DNA from: CAZQRP01 sp964596125
Lineage (GTDB): Bacteria > Chloroflexota > Dehalococcoidia > GIF9 > UBA5629
Length of the DNA stretch: 64,000 nucleotides
NCBI GenBank assembly: GCA_964596125.1
Contig: CAZQRP010000002.1
Coordinates: 185,291 to 249,290 of the forward strand
Direction: 5' to 3'
The position numbers were made by a program, and so were the translations under genes. Below, piece by piece: positions 63,288 to 64,000 of this stretch; position 1 is the stretch's first letter, and every line of letters starts with the position of its first letter. The notes beneath the pieces were generated by a model. It saw nothing but the letters and a program-made list of their open reading frames with translations, searched no databases and was not told the DNA's origin.

Positions 63288-63833
63288 ATGAAAAACCTGG
63301 TTAAAACAATCTTGATTATTTGCATAATGCTGCTGATATTAGCCTGTGCCAGCCCTGAATACAGACATCTAAACAAGGGCGATGAATATTCAGAACAAGA
63401 AAAATGGGATGAAGCTATTATTGAATACAGCAAGGCTATCGAATTAGATCCCGTCCTTGTTATGGCATATAACAACCGTGGCTCTGCATACTATGAAAAA
63501 GGTAATTACGAAATGGCTATAGCTGATTTTAACAAGGCAATTGAGCTGGACCCTGAACTCACCATAGTGTATTACAGCAGAAGTTTCGCTTATCTTAATA
63601 ACGGTGATTATGATAAGGCCATTTCCGATTGTAACAGGGTTATTGACTCAGGTTTAAACTCGCCGTTTATCTTTAAGAATCGAGGCATTGCTTATTCTAA
63701 AAAGGGAGACTATAAATCGGCAATAGCCGACCTGAAAAGGGCAAAGGAAATATCAAGTAATGCAATCTTTATCCAAGATATTGAGCACCGTATCAAATGG
63801 ATGGAAGAAGAGTTGAAAAAACAACAAGGATGA
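63288..63833 (+). CDS. TPR-repeat lipoprotein
   Basis: 181 residues. Lipobox LILACA (Cys20) then four tetratricopeptide repeats: DEYSEQEKWDEAIIEYSKAIELDP, GSAYYEKGNYEMAIADFNKAIELDP, a third with GDYDKAISDCNRVIDSG, and a fourth, GIAYSKKGDYKSAIADLKRAK. Such proteins form protein-protein interaction scaffolds, here anchored outside the membrane. AAGGAG precedes ATG 63288. The remaining 167 bp of the window hold no gene. Confidence 0.85.
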   Translation: MKNLVKTILIICIMLLILACASPEYRHLNKGDEYSEQEKWDEAIIEYSKAIELDPVLVMAYNNRGSAYYEKGNYEMAIADFNKAIELDPELTIVYYSRSFAYLNNGDYDKAISDCNRVIDSGLNSPFIFKNRGIAYSKKGDYKSAIADLKRAKEISSNAIFIQDIEHRIKWMEEELKKQQG

Positions 63834-64000
63834 TAAGCTGACAACATGTATTGCCCCTGAAGTTGTAGTACGTAAACAGGAGTTGAACAGAATATATGAA
63901 ACCTGCCCATTCAAGAAACAAGCAGCAATAGCTTATCCGGCGATCGGTAATGTCAATTATTTTGTGTAAATTGAATAAAGGGGTTCTCCTTCCAGGACTC

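Overview
The window reads as a chromosome segment of a strictly anaerobic, selenocysteine-using bacterium that degrades aromatic acids. Moderate GC, many [4Fe-4S] proteins, a TAXI-type TRAP transporter, prFMN-type UbiD decarboxylases, a tungsten-enzyme operon and small TPR and Cys-lipoproteins fit an uncultured Dehalococcoidia-like Chloroflexota lineage. That placement is inference, because no rRNA or other phylogenetic marker is present. TGA normally acts as a stop here, but three genes carry an in-frame TGA at exactly the position where homologues have Cys or Sec, each followed by a bacterial-SECIS-like hairpin.

Positions 1-26800 form a catabolic gene collection. A partial short-chain dehydrogenase is followed by a UbiD decarboxylase and an aryl-acid-type AMP/CoA ligase. 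Two recurring modules then appear. Module A (5827-9474) is an AprA/fumarate-reductase-like flavoprotein, an AprB-like 2[4Fe-4S] ferredoxin and a UbiD. Module B (21315-25943) is a UbiD, flavoprotein, ferredoxin and ExH-type amidohydrolase. A minus-strand block (12953-17030) carries another flavoprotein and two more amidohydrolases. Between them lie a TAXI-TRAP uptake system (9569-12845) and a three-subunit molybdenum hydroxylase (17540-21251) whose large subunit lacks the usual catalytic Glu. A flavin reductase-like protein follows. Together they suggest import and stepwise decarboxylation, hydroxylation and reduction of a carboxylated (hydroxy)aromatic. The flavoprotein/ferredoxin + UbiD + amidohydrolase combination is the best candidate here for an undescribed pathway.

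Positions 26800-39000 are a mosaic: an MFS transporter, PlsY, a RidA-like protein, a stand-alone selenocysteine molybdopterin oxidoreductase, a tRNA-Gly(UCC), a MazF-type toxin-antitoxin pair, an aldehyde-dehydrogenase-superfamily protein, an XRE-like regulator divergent from a NapH-like membrane ferredoxin across a perfect 29-bp palindrome, and an RDD protein with an abnormal C-terminus. Pieces of the tRNA-Gly locus recur at 28345, 34643 and 38708, marking repeated recombination or integration at this tRNA.

Positions 39000-54550 hold a PaaX-family regulator and then a class II benzoyl-CoA reductase operon: bamB, bamC, bamD, bamE (Sec), bamF (Sec) and a second bamB. An Etf:menaquinone oxidoreductase-like membrane protein and etfBA follow. 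Both BamB copies keep the E-x3-H-x-E-x2-H array and the Cys that I recall as catalytic or W-binding residues in Geobacter BamB. The two bamB genes are nearly identical over the first ~225 codons plus the upstream region and then diverge. Relics of another bamB tail and of the paaX tail show past tandem duplication. BamGHI-like subunits and selABCD are not in the window.

Positions 54600-64000 contain an IS3-type transposase fragment, a GH3-family adenylating enzyme, a 999-residue membrane GAF/GGDEF/HD-GYP protein with a degenerate HD motif, and several small lipoproteins or membrane-anchored proteins of unknown role.
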